DNA of 64,000 nucleotides from an uncultured Paracoccaceae bacterium (GTDB taxonomy: Bacteria > Pseudomonadota > Alphaproteobacteria > Rhodobacterales > Rhodobacteraceae), in the NCBI GenBank assembly GCA_947499635.1, contig CANMPD010000010.1, forward strand, positions 84,634 to 148,633, written 5' to 3'. A program made the translations under genes and the position numbers. Below, one piece after another: positions 39,258 through 47,179 of this stretch. The notes under the pieces were generated by a model that had not been told where the DNA came from, made no database searches, and saw nothing but the letters and a program-made list of their open reading frames with translations. How positions within the stretch are numbered: position 1 is the first letter of the stretch; every line of letters begins with the position of its first letter.

Positions 39258-40139
39258 TTATCGAGAGTACGGGCGGATGTTTTTCCGTATCGTAACCAAG
39301 CGCTCCAAAGTGGCTACACTGCGGTTTGCGGTGATTGATGAAACCCCCAAATGTAGGGCTTCTAGGGCGAACATAGCTTGTGAATGCAAAGCGACATTTT
39401 CGGCCTTGAAACGTGGTAAAACTAAACTGGCGGCTGCATGATTACGTAAAGGCGCATCTTCGCGGCCAAGGATCATAATAACTGGTACGCCAAGTCTCTG
39501 AGCTTCGGTTAAGGTGGCAGTGGCTTCGCGATGTGCACGACTATGTAATATCATAATCAGCACATCCCCAGTTTGCATTTGTAACAGGCTTTCTGCCAAA
39601 GCTACACCAGTTTCCGTATAAGCTTTTCCCGTAATCCCCGAACGCGAAAAAAGCCGCGCGCCATATTGCGCAATGATACCAGAAGCCGCGATGCCAAATA
39701 TGCCAACGGACGTCGCATTGGCAATCAACTCAATCGCTGTGGCCGCCGCTGCGCGATTTTCTGGCGTACCCAAAGCTTCAAGCGCTGAGCGTTGGCTTTG
39801 GATGGTGAACTCAATTGCAGCATCAGCATCAGAGCCCAATGCTTGCGAAGTTAACGCCATTTTCTCTACGGGTGAGTCCACATGCCCTAACCATGCGCTA
39901 AGGGTGTCCTTCAAATCACGTAGACCCGCAAAGCCAAGTGTTTGGATTGTACGAATAACTGTTGCGTCTGACGTGTCAGTTTCCACCCCAATTTCCCGCG
40001 CGGAGAGGCCCAAAATACCATGTTTATTTGCGTTGATGAATTCCGCAACAGACAAAGCGCCCGGCGTCAGGCGGTCTTTCCGCTTAGCCAACCTATCGCT
40101 AAAGACGTCTTTTATCAGAGGTGAGGTTGGTCGCGGCAC
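39258..40139 (-). CDS. MurR/RpiR family transcriptional regulator
   Basis: A 293-residue regulator with an N-terminal RpiR helix-turn-helix (SAREIGVETDTSDATVIRTIQTLGFAGLRDLK near 45-78) and a C-terminal SIS domain that binds phosphosugars in known members (VGIFGIAASGIIAQYGARLFSRSG near 142-165). A GTG start at 40139 has AGGA upstream. It lies 291 bases before the TonB receptor on the same strand and may or may not control it; RpiR proteins near iron-uptake loci are seen in Rhodobacteraceae, but the ligand cannot be inferred. Confidence 0.92.
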   Translation of the reverse strand: MPRPTSPLIKDVFSDRLAKRKDRLTPGALSVAEFINANKHGILGLSAREIGVETDTSDATVIRTIQTLGFAGLRDLKDTLSAWLGHVDSPVEKMALTSQALGSDADAAIEFTIQSQRSALEALGTPENRAAAATAIELIANATSVGIFGIAASGIIAQYGARLFSRSGITGKAYTETGVALAESLLQMQTGDVLIMILHSRAHREATATLTEAQRLGVPVIMILGREDAPLRNHAAASLVLPRFKAENVALHSQAMFALEALHLGVSSITANRSVATLERLVTIRKNIRPYSR

Positions 40140-40476
40140 GGATAAATTCCTGAGTTATTCCTTCAAGATTTATCTAGCATAGACTTTATCGGTGCAAAAT
40201 TGCATATTTTCACTGAATTGACGCGGCATTCTCAATAACGCTGATGCGTAGTCTTTGTAAGACTGCTACTGGGTAGTCGGAAGTGATCGATAGGAGAAGG
40301 CGAGAAGCGCAGAAAGTGACCTTTGCAAAGTCTGAGCCTCACTGTCCACCTTGCGGACGAAGCACCAATTCGCCGCAGTTGCGCCAATGTCTGCTCTGTG
40401 AATTTAGCAGGACGAGCCGATATTGAACTATGTGAGTTTAGCTTGTTAGAATGGGTAACGAAACGAATTTTTCAAT
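40140..40476. other. Intergenic region before the orphan GT51 gene
   Basis: A 337-base stretch without a convincing gene. The part around 40270-40430 is GC-richer and resembles decayed intergenic remnants; no terminator, promoter or repeat pair is clear. Confidence 0.4.
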
Positions 40477-41130
40477 TTGAGTGGTGACTCCTTGCATTTA
40501 CTTACCAAAATTGTCACTGCGATAATCCTCACTGCTATTTCGACGAGCTGTGTCACAGCTCAAGACGCTGAACCAAAGCTTCCAAGCCCCGATCAAATTC
40601 GCCAGCTATACCGAGAAGCCTCCGCCAACTGGCACACAATACCCGATGTCGCATTGCAAGCATTCGTTGGAGCTGAAGACCGCCATTTCTATGAGAGGCC
40701 TGTCGGAATATCGACCATTACAAGGCAAATTGGGAAACGGTATCTACTTCCGGGGGCAGGAGTACTGCAGAAAATTGCTCTTGCGTTCGCTATTGGCGAA
40801 GAGCTTTCGCATGAAGAGGTTTTGAACTGGTACGTAAACCAAGTCTTTCTTGGACAAACCTGCTTCGGCGTTTCTAGCGCTGCCACAGCATATTTTGGAA
40901 TAGCCGTAGATGATTTGAATCTTGAGCAAGCCGCCTATTTGGCAGCGTTACCTAAAGCTCCAGTGGAGTTTAACCCTGTTAAGTCATACGACAGAGCTGT
41001 TGAACGGAGAAATTTTGTACTGAAAGAGATGCAAGAATCAGGGTTCATCACAGCCGACGACGCTCAACGCGCCATCCAGTCAGATTTGACCGTCGTAGAG
41101 CCATTGGTACGCTGCAAAAAAGATCAATAA
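40477..41130 (+). CDS. Orphan GT51 peptidoglycan transglycosylase domain protein, shortened
   Basis: A 217-residue protein with a hydrophobic signal (8-29) and a GT51 transglycosylase domain but no transpeptidase domain. Recognisable motifs are VGAEDRHFYE (catalytic Glu67), ISTITRQIGKRY, EEVLNWYVNQVFLG and FGVSSAATAYFGI. Compared with MtgA in this same window, about 17 residues between the EDxxF motif and the STxTxQ motif are missing, and the helix normally carrying RK...E is altered, so activity is doubtful. It is a second GT51 gene beside mtgA. Start is uncertain: the TTG at 40477 is the longest; no strong Shine-Dalgarno sequence. It lies in a patch of mobile-element debris. Confidence 0.75.
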   Translation: MSGDSLHLLTKIVTAIILTAISTSCVTAQDAEPKLPSPDQIRQLYREASANWHTIPDVALQAFVGAEDRHFYERPVGISTITRQIGKRYLLPGAGVLQKIALAFAIGEELSHEEVLNWYVNQVFLGQTCFGVSSAATAYFGIAVDDLNLEQAAYLAALPKAPVEFNPVKSYDRAVERRNFVLKEMQESGFITADDAQRAIQSDLTVVEPLVRCKKDQ

Positions 41131-41192
41131 CCGACGCTTGTGCTCACTACAGTATCAGCCGCTTCGCGGCAAATTCTGTTGACAACTCCTCC

Positions 41193-41560
41193 TTGATCGG
41201 GCGGCTGTTCGCTGATTCCACTGTCACATTGGTCGGAGATTTGAGCGATGATGGAACCGTAGCAGGAAACACAGGCGACGATATTTTACGAGTCTTCCTT
41301 AAAAACCATGTTCCGCAAGATCACCTGCTGCGTTTGATAGATCGGTTTGTCGATCTGAACGACATCCGCCAGTATTTGGCAGAGTTCTACAGCCACACGG
41401 GCCACCCTTCGATTGATCCTGAGTTGCTGATCAGGATGCTCTTGGCGGGGTATTGCTTTGGCATTCGGCCTGAACGTCGGTGGTGTGAGGAGGTTCATTT
41501 GAACCTTGCCTAGCCTATCGCCGTCAAGGCTGGTTTGAAATTGGTCTTTGAACGTGGTCA
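41193..41560 (+). pseudogene. Transposase N-terminal fragment (IS1182/IS5-like, DUF772)
   Basis: Codes for the N-terminal part of a transposase: LRVFLKNHVPQDHLLRLIDRFVDL, then GHPSIDPELLIRMLLAGYCFGI and RRWCEEVHLNLA. The frame stops at 41513; reading the following bases in another frame gives YRRQGWFEIGL, the expected continuation, and then nothing more. Catalytic DDE residues are absent. No inverted repeat ends were recognised. Remnant of an insertion sequence. Confidence 0.75.
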
Positions 41561-43215
41561 GTTCAGCGCTTCAAAGGCGTGACAAGACAAGAGCGCACGT
41601 ACGGTGTCCAGATTTGTTATTCTCTAGTTGTCACAAAACCCTTAGGGGTTAGTGACTTTTGTTGTGCGCTTAGATTGAATATGAGCTCTTTTAGCCGGCG
41701 TACTGCCATTAAAACCCTATTCTCATCTAAAGATGAATATCCGGTGGCCTTCGCGATCGTTTTGATTGTGGTCAAAGGCTGCTCACTTGGTGAGTTTCCA
41801 CATGATATGCAATCCACCCTCGCCGCTGTCTTTCCTGACACGATGACGGGGGGTGGTAGCTTCATGAAGCGCCCGGGCATGGTCGCTTTGCTCTCCTTTC
41901 TCGATGCCCAACCCAATGAGAAATTCGTCATCATCTTTGATGATCTAAAACGCTTTGCCCGCGACCGCGAATTCCATTTCCGTCTGCGCCAGGCTTTCCG
42001 TGATCGACAGGCGCAACTTGAATGCCTGAACTTCTCCTTTGACGAGACGCCCGAGGGCGAGTTCATGGAGACCATATTTGCAGCGCAGGGCCAGCTGGAG
42101 CGTATGCAAAACGCGCGTCAGGTCTCGCAAAAAATGAAAGCGCGCATGCAATCGGGGTATTTTGTGCACCGCGCGCCCGTCGGATATCGGTACGAGACTC
42201 AAAAAGGGAGGGGCAAGGTTTTGGTGCCTCACGCGCCGCTTGACGGGATCATTCGCGAAGCTTTTGAAGGCTATGCTTCGGGGCGCTTTCAGACGCAGGC
42301 CGAGGTGAAACGGTTCCTGGAGGGGTTTCCCGACTTCCCGCATCTGAAAAACGGCCGACTCACGCAGCAACATGTCACCGACATCCTGACGCATCCGATC
42401 TATACGGGCCATATTTGTTCCGAAAAATACGGGATCAACTGGTTGAAAGCCCAGCATGAACCGCTGATCTCGCTGGCGACCTTCGACAAGGTGCAGGAGC
42501 GCCGTGCTGGCAAGGCCAAAGCGCCCAAGCGTCAAAACATCGGCGATGCCTTTGCCCTGCGCGGTATGGTTGCCTGCGCCTGCTGTGAGGTACCGCTGCG
42601 CTCGTCGTTCACGCGGGGCAATGGCGGGCAATACGCCTATTATCTGTGCCAGACGAAAGGCTGTGAGGCCTACGGGAAATCCATCAAGCGCGACAAGATC
42701 GAGGGGGATGTCGGCGAGATTGTCAAGTCGCTGCAACCAAATCCAGGCCTGATCCGCATGATGACCGAGATGTTCCGTCAGATTTGGGAGGCGCGTCGCG
42801 TGCAAGCCAAAACGGCGCTGCAGACCGGAAAACGCCAGCTTGCGGTCATTGACAAGGAAATCGACAAGCTGCTCGATCTGATCATGGCCTCCAGTCACGC
42901 CATCGCCATTCAGAAATATGAGGAAAAGATCGGTCAGCACGAGATGGACAAGGCGCGTCTGGCTGAAAAACTGTCAAAACAGGCTGAGCCGAAGGGGAGT
43001 TTTGAAGAAAAACTAGAACCTGCGATCACATTCCTCGCAAACCCCTGGAAACTCTGGGAAACACCGGGTGAAGCACAGGTCTACCTGCGCCGTTTGGTGC
43101 TTAAACTGACGTTTAAATCAGGCATCAAATACTGCCGGAATCAAGGTGCTAGAACCCCGGAAATAGCGTTTCCGTTCAAAGCTTTAGGGGTAGTTTCAGA
43201 CCATAAGGTCTGTTT

Positions 43216-43303
43216 TGGTGCCCAGAAGAGGACTCGAACCTCCACGTCCATACAGACACTAGCACCTGAAGCTAGCGCGTCTACCAATTCCGCCATCTGG
43301 GCA
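43216..43303 (-). tRNA. tRNA-Leu (CAG)
   Basis: On the minus strand the gene starts TGCCCAGATGGCGG and ends in the T-arm GGTTCGAGTCC and encoded CCA (43216-43218). The acceptor stem TGCCCAG pairs with CTGGGCA, the anticodon loop TTCAGGT gives CAG, and a long variable arm is present, as required for leucine. Its sequence is also read antisense by the recombinase frame, and a good promoter lies just upstream. Confidence 0.96.
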
Positions 43304-43318
43304 CAGATGGTGTGGCAG

Positions 43319-43347
43319 CATATAGACAGTGTTCCTGGGGGCGTCAA
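43319..43347 (-). promoter_or_regulatory. Promoter of tRNA-Leu(CAG)
   Basis: TTGACG, 17 bases, TATATG on the minus strand, ending 15 bases before the tRNA 5' end. Near-ideal sigma-70 spacing. Confidence 0.75.
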
Positions 43348-43510
43348 ATAGGTTTTGACAGTTTTATGAATTTATTTGCAGGCTTGTGGGGCGAGCGATC
43401 GTTGCAAAGCGAAGGTTAAAATGACCTAGACAATGCGTCGTGTTTTGCAACTTGTTTGAACGCCCTACGCGCGCTAGGTTTCGATATTGGCAGTCAAAAA
43501 GGAGCCAGGC

Positions 43511-44500
43511 ATGTCTCAGTTGGTTACAATCTTTGGTGGGTCTGGTTTTGTAGGCCGGTATATCGCGCGACGAATGGCAAAAGAAGGCTGGCGGGTTCGC
43601 GTAGCGGTGCGCCGTCCAAACGAAGCAATGCATGTTAAACCCTATGGCACACCTGGCCAGGTCGAGCCGGTGTTTTGTAATATTCGCGATGATGCCTCTG
43701 TGGGGGCGGCGTTACAGGGGGCGGATGCTGTAGTTAACTGCGTCGGCATACTTAATGAAGTTAGCAAAAATACCTTTGGTGCGGTTCAGTCTGAGGGCGC
43801 AGGCCGTATTGCGCGTTTGGCATCAGATGCAGGTATTACACGAATGGTGCATTTGTCAGCCATAGGCGCAAGTGAAAATGCCGCCAGTGCTTATAGCCGT
43901 TCCAAAGCTGCGGGCGAAGCTGCAGTGTTGGATTGTTTGCCTGACGCTGTGATTTTACGGCCTTCAGTGATTTTTGGTAACGAAGATCAGTTCTTTAACC
44001 GTTTCGCTGCGATGTCGCGGTTTGCTCCAGTTCTCCCAATTGCGAATGGTGCGACTGAATTTCAACCGGTTTACGTTGATGATGTCGCGACGGCTGCTGT
44101 GAAAGGCGTGTTGGGTCAAGTTCCCGCAGGTGTTTATGAATTGGGAGGTCCTGAGGTGAAAAGCTTTGCAGGGCTCATGGAGCAGATGCTCGAGGTTATT
44201 CATCGCCGTCGCCTTGTTATATCTTTGCCGCCGTTTATGGCGAAAGTTACGGCATGGAAATTTGATATGCTGCAAAAATACAGCTTTGGCTTGTTTGAAA
44301 ATACGATGCTGACCCGAGATCAGTTAAAGAATTTGGAGCAGGACAATATCGTATCTGAGAATGCGCAGAGTTTTGATAGCCTTGGGATCACTCCGACGGC
44401 GATTTCGGCTGTGTTGCCTGATTATTTATGGAAGTTTCGTCCGTCAGGGCAGTATAATGAGTTGGTTGCATCGGCTCGTAATCTACGCGGAGACTTGTGA
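43511..44500 (+). CDS. Complex I NDUFA9 subunit family protein (NAD(P)-binding SDR-like)
   Basis: A 329-residue atypical short-chain dehydrogenase related to the NDUFA9 accessory subunit of complex I. It begins with the Rossmann motif TIFGGSGFVGRYIARRM (6-22), then VNCVGILNE, MVHLSAIGAS, SAYSRSKAAGEAAV with the Tyr and Lys of the SDR pair, and ILRPSVIFG. The start at 43511 follows AAGGAG; a longer TTG frame is not supported. A role in respiration or quinone metabolism is inferred from the family. Convergent with uppP across a bidirectional terminator. Confidence 0.9.
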   Translation: MSQLVTIFGGSGFVGRYIARRMAKEGWRVRVAVRRPNEAMHVKPYGTPGQVEPVFCNIRDDASVGAALQGADAVVNCVGILNEVSKNTFGAVQSEGAGRIARLASDAGITRMVHLSAIGASENAASAYSRSKAAGEAAVLDCLPDAVILRPSVIFGNEDQFFNRFAAMSRFAPVLPIANGATEFQPVYVDDVATAAVKGVLGQVPAGVYELGGPEVKSFAGLMEQMLEVIHRRRLVISLPPFMAKVTAWKFDMLQKYSFGLFENTMLTRDQLKNLEQDNIVSENAQSFDSLGITPTAISAVLPDYLWKFRPSGQYNELVASARNLRGDL

Positions 44501-44512
44501 TATTAATTCTGA

Positions 44513-44548
44513 GGCTGCGTGAATAGAGCCCACGCAGCCCGTATTTTT
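44513..44548 (+). terminator. Terminator between NDUFA9-like gene and uppP
   Basis: GGCTGCGTG and CACGCAGCC pair perfectly around a nine-base loop; a five-T run follows on the plus strand. Confidence 0.8.
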
Positions 44549-45350
44549 AACTATATGCAATCCACAGCAAGATCAGGCCCAGCACGACCCGGTAGATGAC
44601 ATAAGGCGTAAAGCTGATGGATTTCAGCAATCGCATCATTAGCGTTAATGCTCCTATTGCTGACACCATGGACAATGCAGCTGCGATAGCCATATCGCGC
44701 ATCAATCCTGCCTCATTGTGTAGGGCGACATCTGCCCCTAGTAAAATACCGGACGCCATAATGGTCGGAATTGACATTAACATGGCGATCTTGGCGCCAT
44801 CTTCGCGATCATAACCTAGCTGGCGCGCGCCTGTAATCGTGATGCCTGATCGTGAAGTGCCGGGCAGTAAAGCCAAGGTTTGCCATAGTCCCATGATTAT
44901 TGCGTCGCGCAGACCCCAATCCGAGGCGGTTTTGGTGGTCTTACCCCATTGGTCCGCCACGTACAGAACTATGCCAAAGCCTAACATCGTCCACCCGATT
45001 ACAGCGATTGAGCGCAGGGCATCGCTGAGGCCGCTGAAATGCAAGAGGGCTCCTGCGATGACGGTTGGGATTGTTGCAATCACCAAACCTAGCGCAAGTC
45101 GTGCGCCAGGAGTGTCAATACGGCCACGGATTAGGCGTGGCAATCCGATGAGCCCCTCTTTGACGTCTCGCCAAAAGTAGATAATCACTGCGACAAGGGT
45201 GCCGACATGAACCGAAACGTCGATGGCTTGGCCTTGGTCTTGCAGGGATGTCAAATTGGGGAGGAGAATCAGATGCCCCGAGGATGAGATTGGTAAAAAT
45301 TCTGTAATTCCCTGAATCAAAGAAATTAGGATGAGTTGAAAAAATGGCAT
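44547..45350 (-). CDS. uppP: Undecaprenyl-diphosphatase (UppP/BacA)
   Basis: Integral membrane phosphatase recycling undecaprenyl pyrophosphate, the lipid carrier of peptidoglycan synthesis; also confers bacitracin tolerance in known members. The 267-residue protein has the two family motifs: QGITEFLPISSSGHLIL near 14-30 with the catalytic Glu and Ser/His, and LPGTSRSGITITGARQLG near 162-179 with the essential Arg. About eight membrane segments. Confidence 0.97.
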   Translation of the reverse strand: MPFFQLILISLIQGITEFLPISSSGHLILLPNLTSLQDQGQAIDVSVHVGTLVAVIIYFWRDVKEGLIGLPRLIRGRIDTPGARLALGLVIATIPTVIAGALLHFSGLSDALRSIAVIGWTMLGFGIVLYVADQWGKTTKTASDWGLRDAIIMGLWQTLALLPGTSRSGITITGARQLGYDREDGAKIAMLMSIPTIMASGILLGADVALHNEAGLMRDMAIAAALSMVSAIGALTLMMRLLKSISFTPYVIYRVVLGLILLWIAYS

Positions 45351-45443
45351 GGGAGCTGCGCCTTGATCGTTGGAAATAGACGCCGCAACACTGCGTGCGT
45401 CCTACCGTCACATGTATAATTCCTTTGATTTATAAGGAAAGAG

Positions 45444-45472
45444 TTGAGTTTGATCCGATTCGGACCTAAAAT
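45444..45472 (+). promoter_or_regulatory. Possible promoter of gltD with internal palindrome
   Basis: TTGAGT, 17 bases, TAAAAT. Between the two hexamers lies the palindrome TCCGA-T-TCGGA (45454-45464), which could be an operator. About 125 bases before the gltD start. Confidence 0.4.
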
Positions 45473-45595
45473 ATCTGTACAACTGATTTAATATTGCTAT
45501 GAAGTGGCTAAAGTTGAATATATAGGTCAGTAAATAATACCTATTTTGCAATGGAAATTTTGTTTTATCGTCGCCAGCTAGAAGGGGTTTTTACC

Positions 45596-47038
45596 GTGGC
45601 CAAGCAACCGATGCTCAAATTCATCAAACTCGACCGGGATATGCCGTCGAAACGCGCAGCCGAAACGCGTAAAGAAGACTTTGATGAAATCTATGCAGAG
45701 TTTGCTGCGGCAAAAGCACAAGAACAGTCTAGCCGATGCAGTCAATGTGGTGTGCCATATTGTCAATCTCATTGCCCATTGCACAACAATATACCCGACT
45801 GGTTGCGTTTGACGGCGACAGGTCGTCTAGAGGAAGCTTATGCGACATCGCAGGCGACCAATACGTTCCCGGAAATCTGTGGCCGCATCTGTCCACAAGA
45901 TCGCCTGTGCGAAGGCAACTGTGTGATCGAACAATCAGGCCATGGTACCGTGACGATTGGGGCGATTGAAAAATATATTACTGATACCGCATGGGACAAA
46001 GGTTGGGTGAAGTCTATTCAACCAACGACCGAACGTTCTGAAAGTGTTGGGATTATTGGTGCGGGGCCAGGTGGTCTTGCCGCTGCGGATATGCTGCGAA
46101 AAGCAGGGGTCCAGGTCACCGTTTATGATCGTTATGACCGCGCGGGTGGCTTACTGACGTATGGTATTCCGGGCTTTAAACTCGAAAAAGACATAGTGAT
46201 GCGCCGCAATAAGCTGTTGGAAGACAGCGGAGTAAAGTTCGTACTGAATTGCACCGTAGGTGTGGACATCAGCTTTGATGACATTCGCGCGAAACATGAT
46301 GCAGTGGTTATTGCAACAGGCGTGTATAAATTCCGCGATCTTGGCCTGCCGGGTTCCGGTGCCAAGGGTGTTGTTAAGGCGCTCGACTTTTTGACCGTGT
46401 CTAATAAGGCGTCGAATTTTGGCGATAGTATTGCCGCATTTGATGACGGCAGTCTGAATGCTAAAGATAAGCGCGTTGTTGTTATTGGCGGGGGTGACAC
46501 CGCTATGGATTGTGTCCGTACCTCCATTCGCCAAGGTGCAACGTCTGTGAAATGTCTTTATCGCCGTGACCGCGCCAATATGCCAGGCTCGCAGCGCGAA
46601 GTACAAAATGCCGAAGAAGAGGGCGTCGTGTTCGAATGGCTCTCTGCTCCGAAAGGGTTCGCAGATCGCCAAGGTGCCGTATCTGGCGTAATGGTTCAAA
46701 GAATGCGCCTTGGCCAGCCGGATGCCTCAGGCCGCCAAGCACCAGAAGTTATTGAAGGTGCAGATTACGTTGAGGACGCCGATTTGGTGATCGAAGCACT
46801 GGGTTTTGAGCCTGAAGATCTGCCGACACTTTGGTCGCAACCAGATCTGCCTGTCACACGGTGGGGGACGGTCAAGGCCGCGTTCACGACAGGCGAAACC
46901 GCTCTAGAAGGCGTTTATGCGGTGGGCGATATTGTGCGCGGCGCGTCATTGGTGGTTTGGGCTATCAAGGATGGTCGCGACTGTGCCGAAGCAATCTTGG
47001 CACGTTTGAACGCTAAGGCGTCTATCGCTGCCGAATAA
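45596..47038 (+). CDS. gltD: Glutamate synthase (NADPH) small subunit
   Basis: Beta subunit of GOGAT, passing electrons from NADPH through FAD and iron-sulfur clusters to the large subunit. The start chosen is the GTG at 45596 (VAKQPMLKF), with AAGGGG upstream, giving 480 residues; the ATG at 45551 is upstream and lacks a signal. N-terminal cysteines CSQCGVPYCQSHCP and CGRICPQDRLCEGNC bind 4Fe-4S clusters; the FAD motif is IIGAGPGGLAAADML and the NADPH motif is VVVIGGGDTAMDC. Followed by gltB after 141 bases. Confidence 0.97.
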   Translation: MAKQPMLKFIKLDRDMPSKRAAETRKEDFDEIYAEFAAAKAQEQSSRCSQCGVPYCQSHCPLHNNIPDWLRLTATGRLEEAYATSQATNTFPEICGRICPQDRLCEGNCVIEQSGHGTVTIGAIEKYITDTAWDKGWVKSIQPTTERSESVGIIGAGPGGLAAADMLRKAGVQVTVYDRYDRAGGLLTYGIPGFKLEKDIVMRRNKLLEDSGVKFVLNCTVGVDISFDDIRAKHDAVVIATGVYKFRDLGLPGSGAKGVVKALDFLTVSNKASNFGDSIAAFDDGSLNAKDKRVVVIGGGDTAMDCVRTSIRQGATSVKCLYRRDRANMPGSQREVQNAEEEGVVFEWLSAPKGFADRQGAVSGVMVQRMRLGQPDASGRQAPEVIEGADYVEDADLVIEALGFEPEDLPTLWSQPDLPVTRWGTVKAAFTTGETALEGVYAVGDIVRGASLVVWAIKDGRDCAEAILARLNAKASIAAE

Positions 47039-47051
47039 CCCCGAATTTTTA

Positions 47052-47072
47052 GAGGCGGAAAATATCCGTCTC
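47052..47072 (+). promoter_or_regulatory. Hairpin between gltD and gltB
   Basis: GAGGCGGA and TCCGTCTC pair (one G-T) around an AAATA loop. No T tract, so perhaps an attenuation or processing element setting the gltD to gltB ratio. Confidence 0.35.
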
Positions 47073-47179
47073 TCGTGCACCGGCGTAGACGCCTAACTGG
47101 TGCATACCTCAAAACATAAAACGTCAATATAGCTGATAGTGTCAGCCATGTTCGCCCTTTCCGAAGAAGGAAACAGCCA

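Larger units (their letters stand above)
41579..43351 (+). pseudogene. Large serine recombinase lacking its catalytic N-terminus, 3' end running through tRNA-Leu
   Basis: An open frame of 590 codons. From about base 41810 it encodes a large serine recombinase: FPDTMTGGGSFMKRPGMVALL and IIFDDLKRFARD (end of the resolvase domain), the recombinase domain (APVGYRYE, HPIYTGHI), a zinc ribbon (MVACACCEVPL, LCQTKGCEAYG) and a coiled-coil. The first part of the resolvase domain with the nucleophilic serine is missing; bases 41579-41800 encode unrelated sequence. The C-terminus reads FPFKALG and then translates the antisense of tRNA-Leu. Integrases whose 3' end overlaps a tRNA usually target it. Probably inactive, a relic of an integrated element. 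Confidence 0.75.

Noticed and set aside
41945..42940. Minus-strand frame of 331 codons inside the recombinase
   Set aside because: Shadow of the recombinase coding strand, whose domains are clear.
40140..43303. Defined genomic island with flanking attachment repeats at tRNA-Leu
   Set aside because: I could not find a second copy of the tRNA 3' end on the left side; the patch looks decayed and its limits are unknown.
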